DNA from: Fimbriimonadales bacterium
GTDB taxonomy: Bacteria; Armatimonadota; Fimbriimonadia; Fimbriimonadales; GBS-DC
NCBI GenBank assembly: GCA_026416655.1
Contig: JAOAES010000285.1
Location: 1-27,519 of the forward strand
Length of the DNA stretch: 27,519 bases
Direction of reading: 5' to 3'
Positions 8,905-16,194 of the stretch are shown here, piece by piece. A program made the translations under genes and the position numbers. Below the pieces are notes generated by a model that saw only the letters and a list, made by a program, of their open reading frames with translations, did no database searches and was not told the DNA's origin. Positions within the stretch are counted from its first letter, which is position 1, and every line of letters begins with the position of its first letter.

Positions 8905-9819
8905 CTATCGCTGAAGCTGACTATCGAACACGTCCAGTAAAGGCACAGGTCCGCCTGCCGTGACGACGGTCGGCATTCTGCCGTCCCATTTCTCGATGGC
9001 TTTCATCTGCGCTTCGATCTGGCGCAGGCGCACGAGTTCGGGCGTCACATTCTGTTTCTGGATGCGCAGCGCCTCGGCTTCGGCTTTGGCGCGTTCGATT
9101 TGCTGCTGTGCTTCCAGCTTCACGCGCTGCAGATCGCGCTCGGCTTTGAGAGCTTGCTGCTGCGCCGTGACCTTCGCCTCAATCGCCTGATTGAATGCCT
9201 CGCTGAAATTGAAATCGGTAATCGACATCGCCACGACCTGAATGCCGAAGCGATTCAGCCGTTGCGAGAGGCTACTCTCAATGGCGTCGCGCACTTCGGG
9301 GCGTTTGGTGATTAGCTCCTCCGCCGTGAAACGCGCGGTCGTGGCTTTCACCGACTCTTGAATCGCGGGTTTGACAACTCGATCAACATACTCGTTGCGC
9401 AGGTCGCGATAGATTCGCACGACGGCGTTCGGATCCAGAGCGTAGTTCAGGGTCACCTGGGTTTTGACGACTTGCAGGTCTTTCGAGGCGGCTTCGGCGG
9501 GGGCTTCGTAGGCATGCACCTGCACGCTCATCAGCTCGACGGTCTTGATATAGGGCGGCAGCAGGGTATAGAAGCCCTCGCCCAACACCTGTCCTGTCGG
9601 CGCGCCAAACATCAGCACCACACCGCGATAGCCCGCTGGCACCTGCCCGAAGCTCGCCGTAAGCAACGCGGTAATCAGCAGCACCAGCCCCGCCACGACG
9701 ATGGAAGCAATCGCAGAGAGCGCTGACTCGCCCTCCTTCCGCGCCGCAGCTGAGCGAAACAGCAAACCGAAGGCAATCAGTAAACCGATTGCCCATACCA
9801 CCAGTTTGAGGAATCCCAT
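8905..9819 (-). CDS. SPFH/band-7 (prohibitin-like) membrane protein
   Basis: This 304-residue protein belongs to the stomatin/prohibitin/flotillin/HflK-C superfamily, which forms membrane-bound ring assemblies that organise membrane proteins or regulate proteases. Two hydrophobic segments occur at about residues 5-22 and 38-58. The SPFH domain follows (VPAGYRGVVLMFGAPTGQVLGEGFYTLLP, then KTQVTLNYALDPNAVVRIYR), with a family-typical IQVVAMSITDFNFSEAFNQAI segment. A charged coiled coil follows at about 215-275 (AERDLQRVKLEAQQQIERAKAEAEALR). It is closest in layout to prohibitin-type proteins. No FtsH or NfeD partner is adjacent. The ATG has a strong AGGAGGGG site 6-8 bases upstream. Confidence 0.9.
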   Translation of the reverse strand: MGFLKLVVWAIGLLIAFGLLFRSAAARKEGESALSAIASIVVAGLVLLITALLTASFGQVPAGYRGVVLMFGAPTGQVLGEGFYTLLPPYIKTVELMSVQVHAYEAPAEAASKDLQVVKTQVTLNYALDPNAVVRIYRDLRNEYVDRVVKPAIQESVKATTARFTAEELITKRPEVRDAIESSLSQRLNRFGIQVVAMSITDFNFSEAFNQAIEAKVTAQQQALKAERDLQRVKLEAQQQIERAKAEAEALRIQKQNVTPELVRLRQIEAQMKAIEKWDGRMPTVVTAGGPVPLLDVFDSQLQR

Positions 9820-9836
9820 ATCTCCCCTCCTATCCC

Positions 9837-9842
9837 AGTGTA
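9837..9842 (-). promoter_or_regulatory. -10 box for the SPFH-xer-SelB-tail operon
   Basis: On the minus strand a TACACT hexamer lies 17 bases before the SPFH start codon, with AGGAGGGG between them, so this transcript would have a short conventional leader. No convincing -35 box was found. Confidence 0.45.
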
Positions 9843-9879
9843 CCTACGGGGAAAGAGCGAAACCTGTTCCCTTTGTATA

Positions 9880-12375
9880 CTACCCTACCGTTCGCAACAC
9901 TGCCGCGCTCCCGTTCGGTAGTGGAATCGCCTGCGCGTTCCGATTGAGATACTCCGCCAGCGCGCCCCGCAAGCCTTTCGCCCACGGGTTCTGGGGCATA
10001 TCGGTCAGTGCCACCACCAGATAGTCCCGCGCCCGCGTGAGCGCAACATAGAGTGTGCGCTGCGCCTCCGCCTCCGTGCGGTGTTGCGCCTGCGCACTGA
10101 GCGCCCGAAGTAGCACAGGCACATACGGCGTCGGATGGTCGGGGCGTATGATCTGAACCGCCACGATACCCGCTTCCGCATCGACCTGGAGCTTCACCTC
10201 GTCAGGGCGGGAGCGATACCCTGTATCCGCCACGAACACCACCGGAAACTCCAGCCCCTTCGCGCTATGGACAGTGTAGAAGCGCACCACATTCGCCGTC
10301 TCCTCGTAAGTGGGGGCGTTGCCTTCGCGTTGTTCGAGGCGGCTGGTCAGCATCAGTTGCTGAGCGAAGGCGCGTGGGGGCGTCGTCGGCTGTTCCAGCG
10401 CCATCGCGAGCAGTTTGCGCACATTCGCCGCTGCCTGCTTGCCCTCCTCGCCCTGCGCGAGCAGCTTCGACTCGTACCGACTCGCCTCCAAAGCCCGCGT
10501 CAGTATCGCCCCGACGCTCCACTCGCCCACGCGCTGTGCAAGCGGCTCGAACCATGCCCGAAACGCCCGCAACGCCTCGATGTCGGGCAAATCCAGGTCG
10601 GTCTCATCCTCCAAACACATCCGCAGGGGCAACTCATTTTGCCCTGCCCGCTCGGTCAGCAACATCAGCGCGTCTACGCTCAGCCCCGCCAGAGGCGAGC
10701 GCAACACACATGCCAACGCGAGGTCGTCCTCGCTGTCGCTCAGGGCGCGCAGCAGGTTCACCAAATCGCGCACCTCGTACTGTGTCCAGTAGCCCCGCCC
10801 TCCGCCCACCACGAAGTAGGGCACGCCCGCCTCGCGAAACGCCCGCTCAAACTGCGCCACCGCCGTAAACTGATGAAACAGCACGGCGAAGTCGCCGTAC
10901 TGCGCAGGGCGTTCCGCCCCTGTGTCGGGGTCATGCACGGTCAGGCTCGCGCGCTCCACCCAGTGGCGTATCTGACTGGCAATGAGCGTCGCCTCCTGCG
11001 GGGAGTCGCGTCGGAGCAATCGCCACACCTGCACGTGCGGTTCACCGCGGGGAGGCGTGTTCGAGCGCATCGGCTGCAGGCGCAGGAACCGCGCGCCCCA
11101 TAAATGCCCAAACACCAACTCCACGAACGCCAGAATATCGGGGTGCGAGCGGAAGTTCGCCTGCAGGCTCACGAGGCGTCCGCCGTCGCGCCGTTGCCAC
11201 GCTTCGAACACGCGCGGGTCGGCATAGCGAAAGCCATAGATCGACTGCTGCGCATCGCCCACCACCATCAGATTGCCCCCCGCCGATAGCAGGTCAATAA
11301 TCTGTGCCTGCAGCCCATCAATATCTTGCGTCTCGTCCACCAGCGTATACAGGAACTGACGCTGATACCGCATGCGCACGGTCGCGCAATCGCGCAGCAT
11401 CTGCAAGGCGCGGATTTGCATATCGTCAAAATCCAACGCGCTGTGGCGCTCCTTGAGCGTTTCGTAGGAGTCCAGATAGGCAATCGTCAGTTCCAGCAGG
11501 GCGCGGCTGACCTCGCGAGCGTGGCGCTCCAAAGCGGCGTCGTATCCGTCCAGCAGGCTGTGCAGCGTCCGACGAACCTCGTCCAGAGTTTCTGGATCGT
11601 CGATCAAGAGGCTAATTTTGCGAATCCAGAGTTCAATATCGGCAATCAAAAGCTCTGGATCAGCAGCATGGAGTTCTGGATTGCCGATTAAAAGCTCTGG
11701 ATCGTCGATCCGGAGATTTTGATTGCGAATCAAGAGGTCTCGGACGGCATAGAAGAGAGCTATTTGAGCGAGGACGCGCGCGTCGGGGTAATGTTCGCGC
11801 CAGTGGCGCAGGGCATCGGCGTCGATTCCCTGGTGGCGTGCGGCGTTGGCGACCTCTTGCACGAGCTGGTAGAGCGATTCCAGCGGGTCGCCGCGCGTGC
11901 TATCCAGGTTCAGATAGTCGGCGATGAGGTCAATCAAGGGGTCGGTTTCGAAGTCGCGAGGTGTTTTGAGCAGCTGGGCGAGGGCGCGGTGGAACGCCTC
12001 GCGCTTGAGGTGGTGGGCGGCGGGCTTGGGCAGTACGCCGAGTTCGGGGTCTACGCCCGCTTCGAAGGGGTTCTCCTGTAGCAGGCGGCGGCACAGGGCG
12101 TGAACTGTGTGGATGTAGGCATTTTCGATGCGGGCGCGGGCGTCGTGCATGCCGCGCGCTTCCAGCTTGCGAATGATGCGCGTTTTCATCTCGGCGGTGG
12201 CAGCGCGGGTGAAGGTGATGGTCAGGATGCGTTCTGGTTCGACGCCCCGTTCCGCGACGAGATGCACGAACCGCTCGGTCAGCACGCCCGTTTTGCCTGA
12301 GCCTGCCCCTGCGACGACGGCTAACAGCCCCTCGCCGTGCGTAATCGCCGCATGTTGGTCGGGCGTCCAGCGCAT
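9880..12375 (-). CDS. UvrD-family helicase, AddA-like without nuclease domain
   Basis: This is an 831-residue superfamily 1A DNA helicase. All motifs are visible: Walker A AGAGSGKT, motif Ia TITFTRAATAEM, IHTVHALC, motif II LVDETQDID, motif III VVGDAQQSIYGFR, motif IV LQANFRSHPDI, motif V TVHSAKGLEFPVVFVAD and motif VI YVALTRARDYLVVAL. The opening (WTPDQHAAI...LLAVVAGAGSGKT) and the NPFEAGVDPELGVL segment resemble AddA, the helicase-nuclease subunit of double-strand-break repair. The protein ends soon after motif VI and lacks the C-terminal PD-(D/E)XK nuclease domain that brings AddA to about 1200 residues. No addB is visible. Residues about 214-262 are a 21-bp tandem repeat. It begins two bases after the nucleotidyltransferase stop. 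Confidence 0.9.
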   Translation of the reverse strand: MRWTPDQHAAITHGEGLLAVVAGAGSGKTGVLTERFVHLVAERGVEPERILTITFTRAATAEMKTRIIRKLEARGMHDARARIENAYIHTVHALCRRLLQENPFEAGVDPELGVLPKPAAHHLKREAFHRALAQLLKTPRDFETDPLIDLIADYLNLDSTRGDPLESLYQLVQEVANAARHQGIDADALRHWREHYPDARVLAQIALFYAVRDLLIRNQNLRIDDPELLIGNPELHAADPELLIADIELWIRKISLLIDDPETLDEVRRTLHSLLDGYDAALERHAREVSRALLELTIAYLDSYETLKERHSALDFDDMQIRALQMLRDCATVRMRYQRQFLYTLVDETQDIDGLQAQIIDLLSAGGNLMVVGDAQQSIYGFRYADPRVFEAWQRRDGGRLVSLQANFRSHPDILAFVELVFGHLWGARFLRLQPMRSNTPPRGEPHVQVWRLLRRDSPQEATLIASQIRHWVERASLTVHDPDTGAERPAQYGDFAVLFHQFTAVAQFERAFREAGVPYFVVGGGRGYWTQYEVRDLVNLLRALSDSEDDLALACVLRSPLAGLSVDALMLLTERAGQNELPLRMCLEDETDLDLPDIEALRAFRAWFEPLAQRVGEWSVGAILTRALEASRYESKLLAQGEEGKQAAANVRKLLAMALEQPTTPPRAFAQQLMLTSRLEQREGNAPTYEETANVVRFYTVHSAKGLEFPVVFVADTGYRSRPDEVKLQVDAEAGIVAVQIIRPDHPTPYVPVLLRALSAQAQHRTEAEAQRTLYVALTRARDYLVVALTDMPQNPWAKGLRGALAEYLNRNAQAIPLPNGSAAVLRTVG
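11588..11734. repeat. Seven-copy 21-bp tandem repeat inside the helicase gene
   Basis: Seven consecutive 21-bp units are readable on the plus strand. The better-preserved ones resemble agctctggatcgtcgatccg; the others are diverged. In the protein each unit gives seven residues of the pattern L-x-I-x-D/N-P-E (LRIDDPE, LLIGNPE, LHAADPE, LLIADIE, LWIRKIS, LLIDDPE), at about residues 214-262, between the early helicase motifs and motif II. The repeat keeps frame because each unit is a multiple of three. It resembles the short tandem repeats that run through coding regions in some cyanobacteria. Confidence 0.85.
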
Positions 12376-12377
12376 AG

Positions 12378-12947
12378 TTATTCAGAGCGGTTCAGCAACT
12401 GCTCGAACTCGCCTACCAGGTCAAATTCCCAAACATACGGGGCGAATGACTCAAGGCAAGCGCGAATGTATTCGATATCCAGCTTCCCGCGTTGTCGCTT
12501 TAGGATGGACTCAACATCTTGCAGGTCAACAGGGCGATGCGCGAGGCATTTATGCACAATTAGGTCTTCCGCACTGATTACAGCGACCATAGGCTGATTG
12601 GGGGCGACTTGGATTAGCTGACGTCGCTGGGCAATCAACTCGCCGTAGCCTGGTGCCGCCAGAGCGATGTCTACAGGCACGCCGTTGCTTGCGTAGATAA
12701 GCAGCACACGCTGCTGGAGAGCGAACTCCAGCGCGTCGTCATAACGAGGGCGGTACCGCTCCAGGATTTTCCGAAAGACGGCTTCCTTATGCTCTTCGCT
12801 AACCAGAATTTCGATATCGATGTCGCGCGTGGTGCGCGGCTCGCCCCAGTGTTGCACTGCGAAGCCACCGATGAGGACATAGGGGATGTGCGCTCCCTCC
12901 AAGAAGGAGCCGACATCAATCGCAGCTTCCTGCAAGGCGGTCATCAT
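12378..12947 (-). CDS. Nucleotidyltransferase-fold protein (AbiEii/MNT-like)
   Basis: This 189-residue protein has the polymerase-beta-type nucleotidyltransferase signature: G27-G28 in VLIGGFAVQHWG, then TTRDIDIEI with D42 and D44, and a third candidate carboxylate D93 in VPVDIAL. Such proteins occur as small-molecule or RNA nucleotidyltransferases and as toxins or antitoxins in bacterial two-gene modules. A SAEDLIVHKCLAHRPVDLQDVESIL stretch, common in this group, follows. Its start codon (two ATGs in tandem) lies inside the end of the small upstream gene, overlapping by 32 bases, which suggests the two act as a pair. The AddA-like helicase follows after two bases. A stress or defence role is plausible but not shown by the sequence. 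Confidence 0.75.
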   Translation of the reverse strand: MMTALQEAAIDVGSFLEGAHIPYVLIGGFAVQHWGEPRTTRDIDIEILVSEEHKEAVFRKILERYRPRYDDALEFALQQRVLLIYASNGVPVDIALAAPGYGELIAQRRQLIQVAPNQPMVAVISAEDLIVHKCLAHRPVDLQDVESILKRQRGKLDIEYIRACLESFAPYVWEFDLVGEFEQLLNRSE

Positions 12948-13197
12948 GGCGCGCCTCCAGCATCCGCCGATAGATTTTTTGCAGACGCAGCTGGTATTCC
13001 GAAGGTTTCTGAAAGTCGAAGTGCGGTGCGCCCGTCTGCCACAAGTCGAGATAGATGGCGAGTGACTCCACTGGGGTGAGTTGAGTCAGCTGGGCGCGCT
13101 TCTCCTCGTACAGGCGTTGGGCGGCGACTTGCATGGACTCGAGCCATGCGCGAAACGCCGCACCATTTAACTCGGCAAGGGGAGCGGTGGGTTTCAT
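12916..13197 (-). CDS. Small protein paired with the nucleotidyltransferase
   Basis: This is a 93-residue soluble protein of unknown function. It is mainly helical and charged, with a LTPVESLAIYLDLW segment near the middle and a basic C-terminal half (YQLRLQKIYRRMLEARHDD). No DNA-binding or catalytic motif is certain. The ATG at 13197 is chosen because a perfect TATAAT lies only six bases upstream, so the message is predicted to start at or next to the initiation codon. The frame is open further upstream but would cross that promoter. It overlaps the nucleotidyltransferase gene by 32 bases. By position and size it could be the partner of that protein in a toxin-antitoxin-like pair. This is inference from layout only. 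Confidence 0.65.
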   Translation of the reverse strand: MKPTAPLAELNGAAFRAWLESMQVAAQRLYEEKRAQLTQLTPVESLAIYLDLWQTGAPHFDFQKPSEYQLRLQKIYRRMLEARHDDRLAGSCD

Positions 13198-13203
13198 CGC
13201 CGG

Positions 13204-13209
13204 ATTATA
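13204..13209 (-). promoter_or_regulatory. -10 box, predicted leaderless start
   Basis: The minus strand carries TATAAT ending six bases before the ATG at 13197. Transcription normally starts 6-8 bases after the -10 box, that is, at the start codon. There is no room for a Shine-Dalgarno site and no clear -35 box. Confidence 0.6.
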
Positions 13210-13249
13210 CCTAAAAGCAATATCACGGTGCTGACACAGTTCCAACGGG

Positions 13250-15199
13250 TCAACTCCTCTTAAACCGCCTCTCGATATCGCCCCAGCTGAGCGTGATGGT
13301 AATCGGGCGTCCATGCGGACAGAGGTAGGGGTTCTCCGTGCGGGCGAGGTCTTCGATGAGTTTGTGCATTTCGGGCAGGCTGAGCGGGTCGCCCGCTTTC
13401 ACGGCGAGCTTGCAGGAGGTCGTGATCCAGATTTGCTCGCGGGCGACGGGTAGGCGTTTACTCACCGAGAGTTCCACCAGTTCATCGACGATATCGCGCA
13501 GGGTCTGCACAGGGTCGCCCTTGAGCGCGGCGGGCACGGCGCGAATCAGAAATGCATCCTGACCGAACGGCTCCAGTTCGAAGCCGATTGCCTGCAGTTC
13601 GGGGAGCTTCTCGTGCAGCAGCAGGGCGTCGCGGCGACTGAGTTGCAGGGTTTCGGGCGTGAGCAGGTGTTGCTTGGGGATGGGCAGCGCGCCCCGCTCG
13701 CGACAGAGTTGCTCGTACAGCACGCGCTCGTGGGCGACATGCTGGTCGATCAGCACCAGCCCCTGCCGCGTAGCGGCGACGATGTAGGTGTTCTGCACCT
13801 GTCCCAGGATTTGCAGGTCGTCCAGCAGGTGAGCGAAGGGGAGGTGGGCGGTGGAGAGGGGTTCATCGCCTAACAGGCTCGGTACGACGGCGTCCTCGCC
13901 CGTGCGTAGCGTCGGCGTCCCGCCGACGACATCCGCTTGTTCTGGGCGTAGCGTCGGCGTCTCGCCGACGACATCTGTTGGAGAACCCCAGGCAATATCC
14001 GTCGGCGGGACGCCGACGCTACGCACGGGCGCGGTTCCCGCGCCCTGTTCTTCTGCACGGACAGGACTGTCCGTGCTACTGAGTCCTGCCCGCTGCATCA
14101 GAATCTGATGAATCGTCTCCGTGTCGGGCATGCGGGGAGGCGTGATGACCTCACGGCGGGGCGCGGTCGGGGGCAGCGCGCTCGGAATCATTCCGTGTTG
14201 GAGTAGCGCAGCGCGGATTGCGTTCACCACCGCCTCGAACACCGCCTGCTCTCGCGCGAAGCGCACCTCGATCTTGGCAGGATGCACATTCACATCCACC
14301 AGACGCGGGTCTAAGCCCACCAGCAGCACGCAGGCGGGGTAGCGTTTTTCGGGCGTGAGGCTCTTGTACGCCTCGTCCAGCGCGGCGGTGAGCGTCTTGT
14401 TGCGCACCGGGCGCAGGTTTACAAAGAAATACTGGTGCTGGCGCGTGGGGCGCGTCTGGTGTGGCGGGGCAATCAACCCCCACACGCGCACGCCGTCGCG
14501 CTCGTAGTCCACCTCCACCATGCCCTGCACCGTTTCGCGCCCCCAGATGGATGCGACCGCCGTGAGCAAATCGCCGTTGCCGGGCGTGAAAATCAGCTCC
14601 TGACGCTCATGCACGAGGCGGAACGACACATCGGGATAGGCGAAGGCGTAGCGCGTCACGGTCTCCACGATATGCCCCAGCTCGGTGGGTACGGTCTTAA
14701 GAAACTTCAAGCGGGCAGGCACATTATAAAACAAGTCGCGCACGGTAATCGTCGTGCCAATCGGCGCGCCGACCTCCTCCACGCTCTTGAGTTCGCCCCC
14801 TTCCACCACGATGTGCGTGCCCGTGTCTTCCTCGAAGGCGCGGGTGAGGATTTCCATACGGCTCACGCTGGCGATGCTGGGCAACGCCTCGCCGCGAAAG
14901 CCGAGCGTGCTGATGCGATTCAGGTCGGCGTCGGAGGCGATTTTGGAGGTGGCATGGCGCTGTAGGGCGTTCAGGGCGTCCTCGCGCGTCATGCCGATGC
15001 CGTCGTCGCGCACTCGAATCAGCTTGCGCCCGCCCATCGCCGCCTCAATCTCAATTCGCACTGCGCCGGCATCGAGGGCGTTCTCGATGAGTTCCTTTAG
15101 CGCGGCGGCGGGACGCTCCACCACCTCGCCCGCGGCGATACGGTTCACCAGCTGCTCATCCAGCGCGCGGATGGGACGGCGTTCGGGGCGTGTACGCAT
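13250..15199 (-). CDS. mutL: DNA mismatch repair protein MutL
   Basis: MutL couples mismatch recognition to strand incision in mismatch repair. The 649-residue protein opens with the GHKL ATPase: NRIAAGEVVERPAAALKELIENALDAGA, DDGIGM and TLGFRGEALPSI. The transducer domain and a long linker follow. The C-terminal dimerisation domain contains DQHVAHERVLYE, the DQHA-x2-E-x4-E nuclease motif (the A is V), together with SCKLAVKAG and CPHGRP. It is therefore predicted to be the nicking-endonuclease type found in bacteria without MutH. The linker (about residues 375-434) is encoded by a cluster of palindromic repeats. The start ATG has a TACACT box seven bases upstream and no ribosome site. No mutS is in the window. 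Confidence 0.96.
   Translation of the reverse strand: MRTRPERRPIRALDEQLVNRIAAGEVVERPAAALKELIENALDAGAVRIEIEAAMGGRKLIRVRDDGIGMTREDALNALQRHATSKIASDADLNRISTLGFRGEALPSIASVSRMEILTRAFEEDTGTHIVVEGGELKSVEEVGAPIGTTITVRDLFYNVPARLKFLKTVPTELGHIVETVTRYAFAYPDVSFRLVHERQELIFTPGNGDLLTAVASIWGRETVQGMVEVDYERDGVRVWGLIAPPHQTRPTRQHQYFFVNLRPVRNKTLTAALDEAYKSLTPEKRYPACVLLVGLDPRLVDVNVHPAKIEVRFAREQAVFEAVVNAIRAALLQHGMIPSALPPTAPRREVITPPRMPDTETIHQILMQRAGLSSTDSPVRAEEQGAGTAPVRSVGVPPTDIAWGSPTDVVGETPTLRPEQADVVGGTPTLRTGEDAVVPSLLGDEPLSTAHLPFAHLLDDLQILGQVQNTYIVAATRQGLVLIDQHVAHERVLYEQLCRERGALPIPKQHLLTPETLQLSRRDALLLHEKLPELQAIGFELEPFGQDAFLIRAVPAALKGDPVQTLRDIVDELVELSVSKRLPVAREQIWITTSCKLAVKAGDPLSLPEMHKLIEDLARTENPYLCPHGRPITITLSWGDIERRFKRS
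13898..14030. repeat. Three-copy GC-rich palindromic repeat in the mutL linker
   Basis: Two direct copies of a 30-base unit containing GCGTAGCGTCGGCGTC (13904-13933 and 13946-13975) differ at one position. A third copy lies inverted at 14001-14030 and is an exact 30-base reverse complement of 13898-13927. Each copy contains a self-complementary core (CGTCGGCG / CGCCGACG). The frame is preserved in mutL and gives repeated VGVPPT / VGGTPTL / VGETPTL peptides. This looks like a dispersed short palindromic family expanding inside a tolerant linker. Confidence 0.85.
14028..14076. repeat. Two perfect short palindromes next to the mutL repeat
   Basis: GGGCGCGG and CCGCGCCC flank TTC (14028-14046). 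Nine bases later GCACGGACAG and CTGTCCGTGC flank GA (14055-14076). Both are perfect hairpins within the mutL linker and extend the repeat cluster. Confidence 0.8.
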
Positions 15200-15206
15200 G
15201 TCTACA

Positions 15207-15212
15207 AGTGTA
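15207..15212 (-). promoter_or_regulatory. -10 box for mutL, predicted leaderless start
   Basis: TACACT on the minus strand ends seven bases before the mutL ATG. There is no Shine-Dalgarno sequence in the gap and no clear -35 box. Confidence 0.5.
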
Positions 15213-15239
15213 CCTGAAACACTGCGTCGGAACGCGGGG

Positions 15240-15245
15240 TATACT
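15240..15245 (+). promoter_or_regulatory. -10 box for the zinc-ribbon operon
   Basis: TATACT lies 32 bases before the ATG at 15278, with GGAGGG in between, so a conventional leader is expected. A weak -35 candidate (GAAACA) lies 18 bases upstream. The promoter is divergent from that of mutL in a 78-base gap. Confidence 0.5.
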
Positions 15246-15277
15246 TCTGTTGTCTAACCCAGCGGAGGGATTCGGGA

Positions 15278-16183
15278 ATGAAATGCATTTACTGCGGCGC
15301 GGTCGCGCCTGAGAACGCCAATTTCTGCATGGGGTGTGGGCGTCCTCTGAGTTCTGCAACGCCTCAACGCACCGTTGCGCCGATGACGCCCCCCACACAG
15401 AACCGCTCCAAAGCGAAGTGGCTTGGCGTCGGCGTGGGGGTGTTGCTGCTGATGGCGCTGGCGTTCGTGGTGGGCACGCAGTCGGGGTTAATTACGCAGG
15501 CAAATGTCAAAAAACCCGAAGGTCCGAGCATATTGGAAGCGCAACCGCCTAAAGTGGAGGGTCCGAGCGTGCTGGAGGCGCAGCCGCCCAAGATAGAGGG
15601 TCCCAGCGTGGTGGAAGCGGAAGCCCCGAAGCAGCCCCCCAAACATGTCGTGGACTGGCTGGAGCATCTGCGCCGCACGGAGGAGCGACGCCAGCGAATG
15701 GAGCGCAATGTTGCCCCCGTGATGAGCATGCTGGTGCAGGCGATGGTGGCACGCGCAGCGGCGATGAGCGGCGTCGCTCAAGGTGATTTCGACAAAGCCG
15801 AAGCCGATTACGAGCGCGAACGCGAGAAACTGCGCCAAGGGTATCAGCAACGCCAGCGCGAGTGGGCGGAACTGATGCAATACTTCAAGAGCGTGCCCCC
15901 GCCAACCGAATGTCAGACCTTAGCCGACGCCTACTTCACGGGACTGAGCCAGTATATCACCTCCATCACGCAGATTGAGAAAAGCCTTATCGAGAACGAC
16001 TTGAGCGGATTGACGAGCATGCTCGGCTCGGCGCAGAGCGACCTCGACGCCCGATTCGCCCGCGCCGATGAGGAACTGACGCGCGTGTGTGAGCAGTACG
16101 GCATTCGCAAATATTTCGCGATAGGCGCACGGGGCACAGAACTAATTCGCAGTCTTGGCGGCGGATTGCCGCTGGGGTTCTGA
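15278..16183 (+). CDS. Zinc-ribbon membrane protein with 13-residue repeats
   Basis: This is a 301-residue protein of unknown function. The N-terminus is a zinc ribbon of the CxxC...CxxC kind (C3, C6, C17, C20; CIYCGAVAPENANFCMGCG). A proline/threonine linker and one transmembrane helix (about residues 48-66) follow. Residues 81-119 are three copies of an EGPSxLEAQPPKx unit. The C-terminal two-thirds is helical and charged with likely coiled coil (RRTEERRQRMERN, DYEREREKLRQGYQQRQREW). The zinc ribbon would face the cytoplasm with the helical domain outside, or the reverse. The ClpC-N/O-methyltransferase gene follows 11 bases later with its own GGAGGT site, so the two are probably co-expressed. 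The ATG is supported by GGAGGG 8-9 bases upstream. Confidence 0.75.
   Translation: MKCIYCGAVAPENANFCMGCGRPLSSATPQRTVAPMTPPTQNRSKAKWLGVGVGVLLLMALAFVVGTQSGLITQANVKKPEGPSILEAQPPKVEGPSVLEAQPPKIEGPSVVEAEAPKQPPKHVVDWLEHLRRTEERRQRMERNVAPVMSMLVQAMVARAAAMSGVAQGDFDKAEADYEREREKLRQGYQQRQREWAELMQYFKSVPPPTECQTLADAYFTGLSQYITSITQIEKSLIENDLSGLTSMLGSAQSDLDARFARADEELTRVCEQYGIRKYFAIGARGTELIRSLGGGLPLGF
15518..15634 (+). repeat. Three-copy 39-bp coding tandem repeat
   Basis: Three 39-bp units (15518-15556, 15557-15595, 15596-15634) encode EGPSILEAQPPKV, EGPSVLEAQPPKI and a diverged EGPSVVEAEAPKQ. Synonymous differences between the first two units suggest that the protein sequence is under selection. It probably forms a stiff spacer between the membrane helix and the helical domain. 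Confidence 0.9.
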
Positions 16184-16194
16184 GGAGGTAGGGG

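Noticed and set aside
10135..11103. A 322-codon open frame on the plus strand opposite the helicase gene
   Set aside because: It is antisense to conserved helicase motifs and has low-complexity arginine/histidine-rich composition, as expected from a GC-rich shadow frame.
15518..15634. 39-bp repeats considered as a mobile element
   Set aside because: The units are multiples of three with synonymous differences inside one protein, so they are a coding tandem repeat rather than a mobile element.
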